Source: Bremerella volcania | GTDB lineage: Bacteria > Planctomycetota > Planctomycetia > Pirellulales > Pirellulaceae | Assembly (NCBI RefSeq): GCF_007748115.1 | Contig: NZ_CP036289.1 | Location: 558,001 to 622,000 of the forward strand | Direction of reading: 5' to 3' | DNA: 64,000 bases | Part shown: one piece after another, positions 24,660 to 33,538 of the stretch | Numbering within the stretch: position 1 is the first letter of the stretch | Layout: the number at the start of each line of letters is the position of its first letter | Notes under the pieces: generated by a model | What the model saw: only the letters and a program-made list of their open reading frames with translations | What the model was told of the DNA's origin: nothing | Databases searched by the model: none | Position numbers and translations under genes: made by a program

Positions 24660-25316
24660 ATGAGCCACGTTTTCATCATCGGTTCAACCGGCGGTGTCGG
24701 GTCGCGCCTGGTGACTAAACTGATTCAAGCAGGGCACACGGTGACTGGTTTGCATCGAAAGCCTGAGCAAGCCGAAACCCTTAAGGCCTCCGGAGCCCAG
24801 GCACATCTCGGCGACATCATCGACATGACGGTCGAGGACCTCACGGCGGCGACGAAGGACTGTGACGTGGTCGTCTTCTCCGCCGGCGCTGCCGGAAGCG
24901 GGCCTGAACGTACCACGGCAATCGATGGAGGGGGCGTCATTAAGATGATGGATGCCGCCCAGGCCAATGGGATCAAGCGTGTGTATCTGGTGTCAGCATT
25001 TCCCGACGCCAGGCGAGATGCCGAGCGGAAGGAAGGCTTCGAGCACTACATCCGCACCAAGCGCATGGCCGACAACGCCTTGGCCGCGACCGACCTGGAT
25101 TGGGTTATCTTACGCCCGGCGACGCTCGTGACTGAAGAAGGGAACGGCAAGGTTAAAGCTGGACTCGCCATCCCTTATGGAACGGTGGCCCGGGGAAATG
25201 TGGCCGCTTTTCTGGCAGCCTTGATCGAGCGACCGGAGATTCGCCGCGAGATCATTGAATTGACCGATGGCGAGGTGCCGGTGAAAGAGGCGGTAGCTGC
25301 GCTGGTACGCAGCTAA
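24660..25316 (+). CDS. SDR-like NAD(P)-binding oxidoreductase (atypical, YwnB/NmrA-like)
   Basis: 218 residues from the ATG at 24660, which has AGGAG 7 bases upstream. The Rossmann start is FIIGSTGGVGSRLVTKLIQAGH (dinucleotide-binding G-x-x-G-x-x-G). It then has VYLVSAF in place of the classical Ser site, and YIRTKRMADNAL, which places Tyr and Lys (Y-x3-K) as in short-chain dehydrogenases. LDWVILRPATLVTEEGNG is typical of the atypical SDR5 group that resembles YwnB. Cytoplasmic; the substrate cannot be deduced. The gene stands alone, after the preceding gene's terminator. Confidence 0.85.
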   Translation: MSHVFIIGSTGGVGSRLVTKLIQAGHTVTGLHRKPEQAETLKASGAQAHLGDIIDMTVEDLTAATKDCDVVVFSAGAAGSGPERTTAIDGGGVIKMMDAAQANGIKRVYLVSAFPDARRDAERKEGFEHYIRTKRMADNALAATDLDWVILRPATLVTEEGNGKVKAGLAIPYGTVARGNVAAFLAALIERPEIRREIIELTDGEVPVKEAVAALVRS

Positions 25317-25571
25317 TCGCCTCGAAGACGAATCCTACTTCAAATCGATGTCAATCTGATTCGCTCGTCAGAGCCCGTCCTTGTAAGGCCTGCTGGTGAC
25401 GGATGCTTCATTCATACCCCTTCACGCCACGTAGGCCCAATGGAGCAATACTTGCCAGAGATTTGCCTCGCAGGATAGTATCCTTATATCGAGCTTGCAA
25501 GCATCTTTGGTTTTCAGCCAGACGTGGACCATAAGGAATAGGAACTCATTACCTCGACGCCGACATGGACG

Positions 25572-27431
25572 TTGTTGCATCTGGGCTTGGGATGGCTCGT
25601 TTCGGCCGTGGGAAGGCATCTTCCGCTGCTGGTAGGACTGCCGCTGGTCTTGGGGCTGTTGCTGGGTCTGGAGGTTTGGTCCCCTTATTTCTTCGGTGAG
25701 GATGACAATTTTCACCAATTTCTGCCGGTCATTCTCGACTCGATTCATCAGGTCGAAGCAGGGGATTTTCCCGCGATGAACCCGCATCAGTCGATGGGGA
25801 TGCCGGTGTTTGCGGCCGGGACCTATTCGATCTCATACCCCGGCATTTATCTGGCGTACTGGCTTGCGATCTTGTGTGGATCGCAGCAGTATTTCATGGA
25901 AGTCTACGCCATCCTACATATCGTGGCTGGGTATGTGGTGACGTACGGTCTGCTTCGGCGTTTGAAAGTGGAAGGGGTGATCGCCGCATGTACTGCTGCG
26001 TCTTTTGTTTTGGGTGCGTACGTCATCTTCATGGGAAGAGCGTGGTACTACACCTACCCGACACTCGTGTTCTTGCCGCTGATTGCCTGGGCAACCCACG
26101 ACCTTGTCGCTCGACCGGCAACGCTCCGTCGGATTATCTGGTGGGGAGTGCTGTGTGGAGTCTACTTTCATGCCGGCAATGCCCAGTTGTGGGTCTACAC
26201 GATGTTCTTTTGCGGCTTGATGTTCCTGATCAAGGTTGTCAGCAGTAAAGTCTGGATGCAGAAGTGGATTGCGTTGGCCCTGGCCAGCCTGGTGGCACTG
26301 GTCATCGCTTCCCCTTTGCTGGTCGCCCAATACCAACTGGTAGCCAACGTCGATCGAGACGGCTCGTCCTTTGCCAGCATGCAGGACTGCTTTCTAAACT
26401 ACCTGCTTTGGACCTCGGGCGGATACGCCGCTTACACCGGTAGTTTCCTGTTTGGTACCGCGCTCTTGTCGATCGCGTTGCGAAGATGGGATGCGTGGTG
26501 TGTGCTGGGGATCGTGGCGATCCTGTCATCGCTGGGGAAGCCGGGGGGCATCTGGTTCATCATGGCCGACTCGCCGGTCTTCGAGAAGTTTCAGCATCCA
26601 TTCAAGTTCGTCCTCTTCGCAACGTTCTTCATGTTGGTACGTGGAGCCATCTATGTCGATTGGACCCGAGTGCTCCGGCTTTCGGCCGTGCTGAATCTCA
26701 TTCTGCTGGTGGCTTTCACCTGGAACCGGGGGGCAGATCACGCGAGCGATATGCCGTATGCGCCACTTTCTGCGGCTAGTGACCAACTGCTTGGCAGCGA
26801 CCGAATCTACAGCTTTGCCTCGTCGCGGCTTCTAGGTGAGAAGTATGCCCAATCGATGACGAACAATTTTGCCTTGTATTACGGGAAGAACTCGATCTCG
26901 AGTTACTCGGACGGGCTCACCTATGAACTCAGCGAACAGATTCGGCAGCGAGAGCACATCCAGGCGCACCCACGGGAGGCCTTGCAAGCGTACGGGTGTC
27001 GCTGGATCATCGTGCATCAGTCATTCGAGATCGTCCGAGCCAATCCCCAGGCTCATGCGTTCGCGTGGTCGGCCGTCCAGACGCAGGTGCCCATTTTTGA
27101 ATCGCTGCAGCCTTATTTGATCGAGCGACATCGCGAACCGCACCAGGTGATCTACGAGCTTCCCGATGCCGCCGCGCTGGCGTTTCCGCAGGGAGTTCCC
27201 GTGCAACCGCTACCGATGGAGGTCAACGGCTCTTGGATGCGAGTAGAACTCGAAGGCCTTCGCCCAGAGCAAAACAAGATCATCGTCAACTTCTTGATGC
27301 GCCCCGGCTACGCAGCCACCCAGGGCGCAAAGACGCTGCCCATTGAAGCCGACCAGTGGGGGCGAATGCAGGTAACGCTTGATGATCACGAGGAGGACCT
27401 GGTGATCACCTACTGGCCGATTCACTGGTAA
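25572..27431 (+). CDS. Polytopic membrane protein, GT-C/YfhO-like
   Basis: About 619 residues with 10-12 hydrophobic helices in the first 400 residues and a soluble C-terminal domain of about 200 residues. The first loop contains FGEDDNFHQFLPVI, an acidic motif in the place where GT-C glycosyltransferases carry their catalytic Asp/Glu, followed by NPHQSMGMPVFA. This is the layout of YfhO-like and dolichyl-phosphate-sugar-dependent enzymes, but I cannot assign a donor or acceptor. The start is uncertain: TTG at 25572 or 25575 are the first usual start codons after an in-frame stop at 25539. An AAGGAATAGGAA sequence about 25 bases upstream would instead suit a rare ATT at 25548. It is convergent with the ABC-F gene, 12 bp apart. 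Confidence 0.7.
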   Translation: MLHLGLGWLVSAVGRHLPLLVGLPLVLGLLLGLEVWSPYFFGEDDNFHQFLPVILDSIHQVEAGDFPAMNPHQSMGMPVFAAGTYSISYPGIYLAYWLAILCGSQQYFMEVYAILHIVAGYVVTYGLLRRLKVEGVIAACTAASFVLGAYVIFMGRAWYYTYPTLVFLPLIAWATHDLVARPATLRRIIWWGVLCGVYFHAGNAQLWVYTMFFCGLMFLIKVVSSKVWMQKWIALALASLVALVIASPLLVAQYQLVANVDRDGSSFASMQDCFLNYLLWTSGGYAAYTGSFLFGTALLSIALRRWDAWCVLGIVAILSSLGKPGGIWFIMADSPVFEKFQHPFKFVLFATFFMLVRGAIYVDWTRVLRLSAVLNLILLVAFTWNRGADHASDMPYAPLSAASDQLLGSDRIYSFASSRLLGEKYAQSMTNNFALYYGKNSISSYSDGLTYELSEQIRQREHIQAHPREALQAYGCRWIIVHQSFEIVRANPQAHAFAWSAVQTQVPIFESLQPYLIERHREPHQVIYELPDAAALAFPQGVPVQPLPMEVNGSWMRVELEGLRPEQNKIIVNFLMRPGYAATQGAKTLPIEADQWGRMQVTLDDHEEDLVITYWPIHW

Positions 27432-27443
27432 GTCTCAGCGGGA

Positions 27444-29240
27444 CTAACCTTCCTCAAAGTCTTCCAACTGTTCCTGGTACTTGAGCCATTTTCCTTCGAG
27501 TTCCGCGATTTCGTCGGCGACGGCGGTGAACTTCTCGTGGATCTTCTGGGCTTCGACCGGGTCGGTAATTTCCATCAACTTCCGGTTAAGGGCCTTTCGT
27601 TCGTCGTCGAGCTTGGCGATCTTGGTTTCCAGCTTGTTGACTTCCTTGCGAGCTGCTCGGGCCTCTTTGTTTCGCTGCTTGCGTTCTTCCTTGGCCAGGT
27701 CGGCGTCGCGCCCTTCGCCCGAGATGGTCGCGGCGACCTGGTTGCCATCTTCCTGCTCGATTTCCTGGCTCAATCGATAGAGGTAATGCTCGTAGTCGCT
27801 GGGGATGTGGGTCACCTTGCCGCCGCTCACTTCGATGATCTGCGTGGCGATGCGACGAACGAAGTAACGATCGTGGCTGGTGAAGATCACCGTGCCGTTA
27901 TAGTCGTCCAAAGCTTCGCACAGCGAGTCGACCGTTTCCACGTCTAAGTGGTTGCCGGGTTCGTCGAGAATCAAAATGTTGTACTTGCCCAGCAGCAGAC
28001 CAGCCAGGCAAAGTCGGGCACGTTCACCACCGCTGAGGACTTTGACCTTCTTCTGCACGTCGTCGCCGCGGAAGAGAAAACTACCGGCGACGGCAAGTAC
28101 CTGTTGGTGGTTGATCGACGGATCGCGGACACCCAGTAAATAGTCTTCGACGGTGTCGTTGGCCGGCAGCGTCGAGTAAACGTGCTGGGCGTAGATTCCG
28201 ATGTCGGTGTTGTGTCCCCATTTTACTTCGCCTGACTTGGGGGCCAGCGAGCCGACCAACGTCCGCAGAAAGGTCGTTTTACCTTGGCCGTTGTCACCCA
28301 CGACCGCCGCTCGGGCGCCATGTTCGATGTCGAGCGTGATTCCATCGGCGACGTCGCGATCGGGATAGCCAATCGTCAGCCCTTCGCAGCGGACCGCCGT
28401 TCCCTTTTTGACGTCGACCTGCGGCACGCGAATGTAGGCACTCGCTTCGTCCTCTTCGATCTCGATGTATTCCAGCCGGTTCAGCTGCTTTTGCTTGTTT
28501 TTGGCCTGGGCGGCCGTGTTGGCACCGGCCCGGTTCTTGTCGATAAAACGCTGCAACTGCTTGGCCTTGGCCTTGGTGGCGGCGTTGACTCGCTCGTCGT
28601 GCAGTTTGCGCTCGTCGCGGTACTCGATGTAGTCTTCGATGCTGCCCGGATAGAGGGTCAGTTTGCCGCGAGACAGCTCCAGCGTTTCATTACAGGTTTG
28701 CTTCAGGAAGCCCCGGTCGTGCGACACGATCAGGTAGCCGCCTTTGTAGCTTTTGAGGAACCGCTCGAGCAGCATCTGGGTACGAATGTCGAGAAAGTTC
28801 GTCGGTTCGTCCAGAATCAAGAACGTCGGATCGTGCAGCAGCAGGGCCGTCAATTTGACGCGCGTTTGCCATCCGCCGGATAGGTTATGCACCGGGGCAT
28901 CGAGCATGGCCCCTTTGATTTCGAAGCGAGCAGCCACTTCGCCACACTTCCAGTCAGGCTGATCGCTGTCGCGCATCAGAAACCCAACAACCGTTTCCCC
29001 TTCCAGAAAGGGATCGTGCTGGCGGAGGTATCCCAGCCGCGTCTTGGGATGCAGAACTACTTCCCCTTTTTCGAGTTCTTCGTCCCCGAGGATGGCTCGG
29101 CAAAGAGTCGACTTTCCCGCACCGTTACGCCCCACCAGGCCTACCTTGTGGTCGTCGGTGATGGCAGCGCTGGCGCCATCGAGAAGCACTTTGTGACCGA
29201 ATCGCTTCGTCGCGTTCTGGATATTAATAACGGGGGGCAC
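27444..29240 (-). CDS. ABC-F family ATPase (ribosome-associated, Uup/Ettlike)
   Basis: 598 residues with two ABC domains and no membrane segment. Domain 1 has Walker A GRNGAGKST (37-45), the signature LSGGW and Walker B LILDEPTNFLD. Domain 2 has GDNGQGKTT, LSGGERARL and ILILDEPGNHLDVET. The interdomain linker (about 225-275) is long, basic and helical, as in ABC-F proteins that act on the ribosomal E/P site. The C-terminal 80 residues form a charged coiled coil like that of Uup. It probably binds ribosomes to resolve stalled states or acts in DNA structure maintenance as Uup does. The subgroup cannot be fixed by eye. Confidence 0.9.
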   Translation of the reverse strand: MPPVINIQNATKRFGHKVLLDGASAAITDDHKVGLVGRNGAGKSTLCRAILGDEELEKGEVVLHPKTRLGYLRQHDPFLEGETVVGFLMRDSDQPDWKCGEVAARFEIKGAMLDAPVHNLSGGWQTRVKLTALLLHDPTFLILDEPTNFLDIRTQMLLERFLKSYKGGYLIVSHDRGFLKQTCNETLELSRGKLTLYPGSIEDYIEYRDERKLHDERVNAATKAKAKQLQRFIDKNRAGANTAAQAKNKQKQLNRLEYIEIEEDEASAYIRVPQVDVKKGTAVRCEGLTIGYPDRDVADGITLDIEHGARAAVVGDNGQGKTTFLRTLVGSLAPKSGEVKWGHNTDIGIYAQHVYSTLPANDTVEDYLLGVRDPSINHQQVLAVAGSFLFRGDDVQKKVKVLSGGERARLCLAGLLLGKYNILILDEPGNHLDVETVDSLCEALDDYNGTVIFTSHDRYFVRRIATQIIEVSGGKVTHIPSDYEHYLYRLSQEIEQEDGNQVAATISGEGRDADLAKEERKQRNKEARAARKEVNKLETKIAKLDDERKALNRKLMEITDPVEAQKIHEKFTAVADEIAELEGKWLKYQEQLEDFEEG

Positions 29241-29398
29241 GGTTGCAGTTTATCGTTTTAAAGTGGGTTTCAAGCAAGTCGTAACATGATCTTCATACAG
29301 TGCGACTACCGAATCTTGCGCGATGGCCGTATCCTGGTGAATCCCAAGATATCAACACCTTAGTGGGGGCTTAAAGCCCGTTATTAGCCATCGCTCTG

Positions 29399-31123
29399 AT
29401 GAACAAGTCGCAACCAACGGTAATTGTTGCGGAATCCGCTTCCGCGTCCAAGACGGCTTACAACGAAGGCAAGCTGACGCCTGCGACGTTGGCCGATCTG
29501 CGGGGGAAGCATCCCAATTTCACCGGGGATTGGGTGCACCTGGTTCATTTCGAAACGGCGCTGCGTAAGCCGAAGACCGACCCCAACCGCTTTAAGGCCT
29601 GGAACCGCTGGCGGCACGACTCTTTGGAAGGGACACAGCCCCAGGATAAGGTGGTTCACCTCGAAGGAGTTACGCTGAGAAGCGTCGATCTGCGGGGCAT
29701 CCACCTGGAGGGGGCCGTGCTGCGGGACGCGACCATCGCGGCCAGCGATTTCCGCGGTGCTCGCCTGGCCGGAGCGGTCCTCCAGGAAACGAATCTGTCG
29801 TTCTGCGACTTTGCGGAAGCCGACATGACCGGCATCCAGCTGCAAGATTCCAATCTCGACCATGCGAACCTGCGATCGGTCACGTTGGACAACGCGAACC
29901 TGGAGGGAGCGGTTCTCACCTCGGCCAACGTCAACGAGGCCCAGTGTCACGAAGCGTCGTTCGAGCGAGCCAAGCTGACTGGTGCCAATTTTACCAAGGC
30001 CGATGCCGCCGGAGCCAGTTTTCGTCGAGCCAACCTGGCCGATGTCATCTTCGAGGAGACTTGTCTCGACCGAGCCAGGTTGAGCGAGGCCGACCTCAAT
30101 TATGCGAACCTGCAGAACGCGAGTCTCAAGAAAGCGGAATTCCAGCGCGCCAATCTGTACGGCGCGACGGCTCACGGAGCGGACTGCGAAGGGGCCGATT
30201 TCACCGCGGCCATTTTGCGACAAGCGAACCTGGGCAATTGCAATTTACGCGGAACGCAGGGCCTGCTGCTGGATCAAACGTTCGTCAGCGGCGGAGAATT
30301 CGACGCCAAGGCCGGAGATCCCTGGACTAAGTTGCTGCAGCACTACACCTGGAAGAAGCTGGCGGTTATATCGCTCGTTTTCAGTATCTTGTTCATCCCG
30401 TATTTCCTGGGCAGCTATTTCAAACCGCCCAAGCAGCTGATCGAACGACCGGTCCCGAAGCGCGTCGAAGAGATCTCGGAAAACTTCTTCAAGGTCCCGC
30501 ATACCGACTACGAAATCGATGAGTTCCTGCGGTTTCGACACGACAACTACTACGCACCGTTGGTCAGCAACCTGAATAGCCCTTCTACCTGGGTCTATCT
30601 GGCGCTGGGGGGTGTCGACGGGATCCTCTTCACGGTCACCGTCGTCGCGATCATTGTTTGCTTGTTGCAGCGGATTGCTTTGACTCGGAGCGTTCACAAG
30701 CTGCACGCGGCCAACGTCATGTTTCGCCGGACGCCCAAGCTGGAAGAATACATGGGACCTTACAGTCCCATCGGCGAAGAGCCCTGCGGATGGCCGTACG
30801 CTTTGATGAAGTGGCTGCAAGGCCATTTCGTCGAGGTTAATGCTCAGAACGGTCAGCAGCAGTTGACCGTGCGCCCCTTTCGCTGGCTGCGGCTGCCCAG
30901 TTGGTGGCTTGAAGGTATGCAGGCCATCCGGCCGCTGTGGAAGGTGACCCCCAACATCTTCAAACGCACTCCACCCCCCTCGTGGATCGATACGCTCGGC
31001 CTCACTCGGATGGATCGTATGAATCAATCCATGACGTGGGGCATTCTGGTGATCGTGTTGTTCATGCTTTGCCGCGTTGCCATCGAGCTAATTCTCGGCA
31101 ACCAGCTAACGCTCGGCGGATAA
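29399..31123 (+). CDS. Pentapeptide-repeat protein with C-terminal membrane region
   Basis: 574 residues. From about 85 to 290 the sequence is almost entirely A-(N/D)-L-x-x type pentapeptides (for example LDNANLEGAVL, FTKADAAGASF, RANLADVIF), which fold into a square right-handed beta-helix. A Trp-rich N-terminal segment precedes this. Two hydrophobic helices follow (about 318-338, after the repeats, and 395-420), and a final helix lies near the C terminus (about 545-565). The repeats lack a signal peptide and are therefore probably cytoplasmic. No function is known. The gene stands alone, divergent from the ABC-F gene by about 160 bp. Confidence 0.8.
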   Translation: MNKSQPTVIVAESASASKTAYNEGKLTPATLADLRGKHPNFTGDWVHLVHFETALRKPKTDPNRFKAWNRWRHDSLEGTQPQDKVVHLEGVTLRSVDLRGIHLEGAVLRDATIAASDFRGARLAGAVLQETNLSFCDFAEADMTGIQLQDSNLDHANLRSVTLDNANLEGAVLTSANVNEAQCHEASFERAKLTGANFTKADAAGASFRRANLADVIFEETCLDRARLSEADLNYANLQNASLKKAEFQRANLYGATAHGADCEGADFTAAILRQANLGNCNLRGTQGLLLDQTFVSGGEFDAKAGDPWTKLLQHYTWKKLAVISLVFSILFIPYFLGSYFKPPKQLIERPVPKRVEEISENFFKVPHTDYEIDEFLRFRHDNYYAPLVSNLNSPSTWVYLALGGVDGILFTVTVVAIIVCLLQRIALTRSVHKLHAANVMFRRTPKLEEYMGPYSPIGEEPCGWPYALMKWLQGHFVEVNAQNGQQQLTVRPFRWLRLPSWWLEGMQAIRPLWKVTPNIFKRTPPPSWIDTLGLTRMDRMNQSMTWGILVIVLFMLCRVAIELILGNQLTLGG

Positions 31124-31393
31124 GTTTCTCGTGCGTCAAACGTGCAGAAGCCATCGTTGTCGCGACGGCTATCTCAACCGACGTTGTGGTCATCGGATGG
31201 TCACTTAACCGATACGACCGTTACGATCCGGCAGGTTAAGCCCGGCCTGGAGGTGGGTTTCCCGCAAGCCCTCGGGTAATCGACGCCCAGAGCTCAGACT
31301 TTGTGCCGTTGTGACCTAGTCTTGAGGAGTATCGAACTACCAAACGCAACGTGTCTTTTCTCCGATACGACGCCTAAGGATCAGTCCCGAATC

Positions 31394-32371
31394 ATGGCCT
31401 CCTCTTCAACCATCGCGACGCAATGCCTCGGCTACACGCCGATACCGGTGGCGTTGTTGACTGCGGAAGAGGTGCCTGCCGTAGATCTTTACCGCAAAGA
31501 TGCAGAGACCGGTCGACTGCGGTTATATCGCGCGGCGAATCTGCCGATGCTGCCGGAAGACCTTCAGCGGCTGAACGAGACCAACATCAATTGGCTTTAC
31601 GCTACCGACATCGATCACGGTCAGATGCAGCGGTTCATTCGCCGCAAGCTCGACTTCATGATTCGAGATGAAACCCTTTCGCTGCGAGATCGGTTCGGAC
31701 GACTGAACCTGGTGGTGGAAGGGCTGCTCGCGTCGGCGTTCGAGTCGAACGATACCGACGACGTCATACGGAGCGCCGGCAGTATTTCCGCGATGGCCGT
31801 CCGGCTGCTTTGCCGCGACGACATGACCGCTGGCGATTTGATTTCGCTTTTGCATCACGACTACCAAACGGTCACTCACTCGCTGAATGTCGCTTACATG
31901 ATGGTGGCCCTGGCACGCGATCTGCGACTGGTCGGTAACGACCAGCTGCCAGCGGTGGCTGTCGCCGGTATTCTGCACGACATCGGCAAGCTGTCGGTAA
32001 GCGAACGCATTCTGACTAAGAACGACCGACTCCAACGCCGCGAACAACGCATCGCACAAAAGCACCCGGCTCTCGGCTTCCGCCGATTGGGCAAGCGAAC
32101 CGATATCTCCTTTGCTCAGTTGATGGTCGTCTATCAGCATCACGAGCGTACCAGCGGCAAAGGCTATCCGGTCGGTGCCGTCGGCGACGAAATTCACCCG
32201 TGGGCACGCCTGTGCAGCGTGGTCAATGTATTTGAGTCGCTTATCAGTAATCGCCCGTATCGCGGTCGTTATTCGTTGACCGAAGCGTTATCCATGATGG
32301 ATCAGCACCTATCGGATGGCTTGGATCAGGAAATGTATCAATGCTGGAAACAGTCTATTCGCAAAAAATGA
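31394..32371 (+). CDS. HD-GYP domain cyclic-di-GMP phosphodiesterase (putative)
   Basis: 325 residues from the ATG at 31394; an upstream frame opening at 31301 has no better start. The HD metal pair is in GILHDIGKLS (about residues 192-201) and the second signature is HHERTSGKGYP (about 245-255), which retains GYP although the usual Asp before it is Ser. Residues 1-130 are a separate N-terminal region with no recognised domain. HD-GYP enzymes hydrolyse cyclic-di-GMP in the cytoplasm. The stop codon overlaps the ATG of the PilZ gene (ATGA), so enzyme and receptor are made together. Confidence 0.85.
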   Translation: MASSSTIATQCLGYTPIPVALLTAEEVPAVDLYRKDAETGRLRLYRAANLPMLPEDLQRLNETNINWLYATDIDHGQMQRFIRRKLDFMIRDETLSLRDRFGRLNLVVEGLLASAFESNDTDDVIRSAGSISAMAVRLLCRDDMTAGDLISLLHHDYQTVTHSLNVAYMMVALARDLRLVGNDQLPAVAVAGILHDIGKLSVSERILTKNDRLQRREQRIAQKHPALGFRRLGKRTDISFAQLMVVYQHHERTSGKGYPVGAVGDEIHPWARLCSVVNVFESLISNRPYRGRYSLTEALSMMDQHLSDGLDQEMYQCWKQSIRKK

Positions 32372-32820
32372 AGTTGCTGTTGGACCGGCTGCGCTGTCGG
32401 ATTCAATTGCCTGATCAATTTGCGGACCTGGAAAACCGCCGCGGGGTGCTCCCTGCGCAGGCACTCGACATGCGACGTTCCGTGCGCTTGTACTGTCCAG
32501 GTAAACTGCTGATTGAATCGTTCGCGTCGTTGCCGTCGGTACCTCGGAACCATCAATACGTCGTAGGTTACTCGGTCGACATTTCCTCGACCGGCATCCG
32601 TTTTCTGCACGATACCGAACTCTATCCTGGCGAACAGGTCACTCTTTGGACTTCCGCTCAGCAACTGACATGCACCGTCATCCGCTGCCGCCGCCTGAAT
32701 GAGCTTTGCTTCGAAATCGGCGCATCGTTCACGGACGAAGATCCAAACGCCGAAAGCCCGCAAGACGTCGAGAATCCCGAGCACGATCGCGGCCATCAGG
32801 GCGAAGACTTTTTGAATTGA
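32368..32820 (+). CDS. PilZ-domain protein (cyclic-di-GMP receptor)
   Basis: 150 residues from the ATG at 32368, chosen because it overlaps the stop of the HD-GYP gene (ATGA); an in-frame ATG at 32341 is also possible. The two PilZ ligand motifs are intact: R-x-x-x-R as RRSVR (36-40) and D-x-S-x-x-G as DISSTG (71-76). They are followed by the beta-barrel and an acidic, poorly structured tail. It should bind cyclic-di-GMP and pass the signal to an unknown target. Translational coupling with the phosphodiesterase suggests a small local signalling module. Confidence 0.85.
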   Translation: MKLLLDRLRCRIQLPDQFADLENRRGVLPAQALDMRRSVRLYCPGKLLIESFASLPSVPRNHQYVVGYSVDISSTGIRFLHDTELYPGEQVTLWTSAQQLTCTVIRCRRLNELCFEIGASFTDEDPNAESPQDVENPEHDRGHQGEDFLN

Positions 32821-32950
32821 TCTCCTGGCTGAGGATCTCGCCACCTACTCGACCTTGCTGATATGGTCCACACTATTGTTGACCTGCAGTCACAATGCGG
32901 GTATGCATAAGACTCACCGTCGGTCTTATTGCACGAGAAGGAAGAGCAAC

Positions 32951-33538
32951 GTGAATCTGCCAGGCCGTTGGAAGCAAGACGATTCCCAGGACGTGGTGGC
33001 TGAGATTATCGAACTCTTTCGTGACCGGGGCGACTCCGGCTACGGACACGAGGCGGTCACCCAATTGCAGCACGCGCTGCAAGCGGCGACGCTGGCCCTG
33101 GAAAGCAATGCCACGTCCCAGTTGATCGCGGCCTCGCTGCTGCACGACATCGGCCATCTGCTGCACGATTTGCCTGACGACGCGCCCGATCAGGGGATCG
33201 ACGACCATCATGAGAACGTCGGCTTTCACTTCCTCAAGACGCACTTCGGCCCGGCAACCTACGAGCCGGTGCGGATGCATGTCGATGCCAAACGCTACTT
33301 GTGCGCTGCCCGGCCGGGATATCAGGAAACGTTGAGCGAGCCTTCACAGGTCAGCTTACGACTCCAAGGCGGGCCCATGAACCCGGCGGAAGTCACCCAG
33401 TTCGAGAGCAATCCGCACTACCACGCGGCGATCGAACTTCGGATCTGGGACGACACGGCCAAGGATCCGGATAAGACGACGCCCCCGCTGGAAGCATTCG
33501 AGCCGCATCTTCGCCGCGCGCTGGCGGCCAATGCTTGA
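32951..33538 (+). CDS. PhnZ-like HD-domain diiron oxygenase
   Basis: 195 residues from the GTG at 32951 (GGAAG 6 bases upstream). The mixed-valent diiron HD oxygenase PhnZ cleaves 2-amino-1-hydroxyethylphosphonate to glycine and phosphate. The layout here parallels PhnZ with an offset of about 7: Tyr31 and Glu34 in GYGHEAV (PhnZ Tyr24, Glu27), His41, the HD pair His65-Asp66 in LLHDIGH, His87 in DDHHENV, His110, Lys114 and an Asp near 167-168. The partner hydroxylase PhnY is not adjacent. A role in releasing phosphate from phosphonates would suit an organism with the large Pst system nearby in this window, but related family members act on other hydroxylated compounds. Confidence 0.8.
   Translation: MNLPGRWKQDDSQDVVAEIIELFRDRGDSGYGHEAVTQLQHALQAATLALESNATSQLIAASLLHDIGHLLHDLPDDAPDQGIDDHHENVGFHFLKTHFGPATYEPVRMHVDAKRYLCAARPGYQETLSEPSQVSLRLQGGPMNPAEVTQFESNPHYHAAIELRIWDDTAKDPDKTTPPLEAFEPHLRRALAANA

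Noticed and set aside
30245-31027. A 260-codon minus-strand open frame inside the pentapeptide-repeat gene
   Set aside because: It is an antisense shadow of the plus-strand protein, whose A-(N/D)-L-x-x repeats are unmistakable.
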